Below are positions 42,897 through 43,488 of a DNA stretch of 43,488 nt, piece by piece (the first letter of the stretch is position 1; each line of letters starts with the position of its first letter). The stretch is from NCBI GenBank assembly GCA_900543975.1, contig UQTI01000016.1:1-43488 (forward strand), written 5' to 3'. The notes below the pieces were generated by a model. The model was not told the DNA's origin, made no database searches, and worked only from the letters and a program-made list of their open reading frames with translations. The DNA comes from an uncultured Prevotella sp. Its GTDB lineage: Bacteria; Bacteroidota; Bacteroidia; Bacteroidales; Bacteroidaceae. The position numbers and the translations under genes were made by a program.

Positions 42897-43443
42897 AAAT
42901 TTTTTATTGTCTTATGCAAAGACACAAAAAATACATAACAATGGCAATCAAGCCGTTAGGTTTGTTTCGACTAATTTGCGACCATACCTAAAGTAGCTGA
43001 CATTCTCAAGAAAAGCAAATGCCTTTCTCTAATCCATAATCGCCAATCCCCCATTTTGAAGATTGGCTAAAAGGTTTGCTGTACCAAGTGGTAGATTAGC
43101 ATATTCCATATGCATATAAACAAGAAGTCCCACCGTGGTACGCATCGTTGAGAGGCGTGGTGGGATTTGTTGCGGCAAAAAAACTCTTTTTTATCGGGAA
43201 CTCCAAATATTTTCTTCAAAATCAGCTTGCCAATCATGGATTTTAACGTAGAAAGTTCTAATTTCCATGATTTTTTGCAACTTCTTGATATTCAATAGAA
43301 GTCCTATTTAGAGCGAGTTATAAAGAATTAACATTATGCGTCCTGGCAACCAAAGCTTGAGATTCTTCTGTTACCTGATAGTTTTGCAGAATCGCCAGCG
43401 ACGCTGTAGAAAGGCTTCGCTGGCGATTTCTCAGTATATAATC
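42897..43443. other. gene-free interval with hairpins
   Basis: No convincing reading frame is seen on either strand. Three inverted repeats occur: TCCCACC/GGTGGGA with further partial pairing (43128-43165); AATCATGGA/TCCATGATT followed by T5 (43232-43277); and AATCGCCAGCGA/TCGCTGGCGATT (43390-43428). The DNA is otherwise AT-rich. Confidence 0.5.
43390..43428. terminator. perfect 12-bp hairpin near the right edge
   Basis: AATCGCCAGCGA and TCGCTGGCGATT enclose a 15-base loop. It would lie just downstream of a minus-strand gene ending at 43444, if that gene is real. Confidence 0.5.
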
Positions 43444-43488
43444 TTACTCAATCATATTCTTGAGTATCCATTTCCTGAAGAATGGGTC
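43444..43488 (-). CDS. possible C-terminal end of a minus-strand gene cut by the edge
   Basis: From the window edge a minus-strand frame reads 14 residues (DPFFRKWILKNMIE) to a TAA at 43444-43446, followed by the hairpin at 43390-43428. A second frame also ends nearby (43448). This is too short to identify. The hairpin after it is the only support. Confidence 0.2.
   Translation of the reverse strand, partial: DPFFRKWILKNMIE

Noticed and set aside
42897..43488. Insertion sequence at the right end
   Set aside because: Several hairpins but no transposase frame and no matching terminal inverted repeats; only a 14-residue possible gene end at the edge.

Overview
The window looks like a chromosomal segment of a Prevotella/Segatella-type bacterium (order Bacteroidales, phylum Bacteroidota). 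Three things point there. The proteins match Bacteroidetes forms: serine palmitoyltransferase, a GH13 amylase with CBM26-like modules, DUF805 and TIGR02757 proteins, and a secreted protein with a Prevotella-like GKKVIIR tail. At least sixteen transcription-unit starts carry the Bacteroidota -7 box TAnnTTTG. Shine-Dalgarno sites are weak throughout. The assignment is inference from recalled families; no search was run.

Layout. 1-7150: an edge-truncated tRNA-Pro, serine palmitoyltransferase divergent from a DAG-kinase-family lipid kinase, then a Dna2-like nuclease-helicase with trmN6 (minus strand). 7390-14453: lon-tgt-LptG-family permease (operon-like) and a DEAD-box RNA helicase with a long repetitive basic tail. 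14454-16604: mostly non-coding and repeat-rich, with one DEDDh exonuclease. 16605-19676: a secreted starch-binding protein and a secreted alpha-amylase, 18 bases apart. 20002-31069: glutamate dehydrogenase, a cyclophilin, an outer-membrane barrel, a DMT transporter, alanine dehydrogenase, and the oxidative TCA branch as one minus-strand unit (acn-icd-gltA). 31204-35148: low-molecular-weight phosphotyrosine phosphatase, sialate O-acetylesterase and a TIGR02757 protein. 35179-40902: a lower-GC accessory island. 41223-42608: trmD and a DUF805 membrane protein. The last 880 bases hold no gene I can support apart from a possible 3-prime end at the edge.

How the genes fit together. acn, icd and gltA make 2-oxoglutarate, which gdhA aminates to glutamate; ald links alanine and pyruvate. 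The isocitrate dehydrogenase carries the Asp-Ile pair typical of NAD-dependent forms. The starch-binding protein and amylase form a secreted starch-use pair. The island is the best candidate for an undescribed system. It has a tightly packed three-gene operon (AlbA_2/GHKL ATPase, a small EVE-like PUA-fold candidate, and a single-chain DUF262-DUF1524 GmrSD-like nuclease), with an OLD/RloA-like AAA ATPase transcribed divergently. The first gene contains five copies of an 11-bp repeat within the reading frame, so loss or gain of a copy would switch the frame.

The window is also rich in small repeats: a 24-base hairpin-forming family at several gene ends, a 44-base inverted repeat enclosing a palindrome array, and GC-palindrome/AT-rich intergenic elements at two loci.
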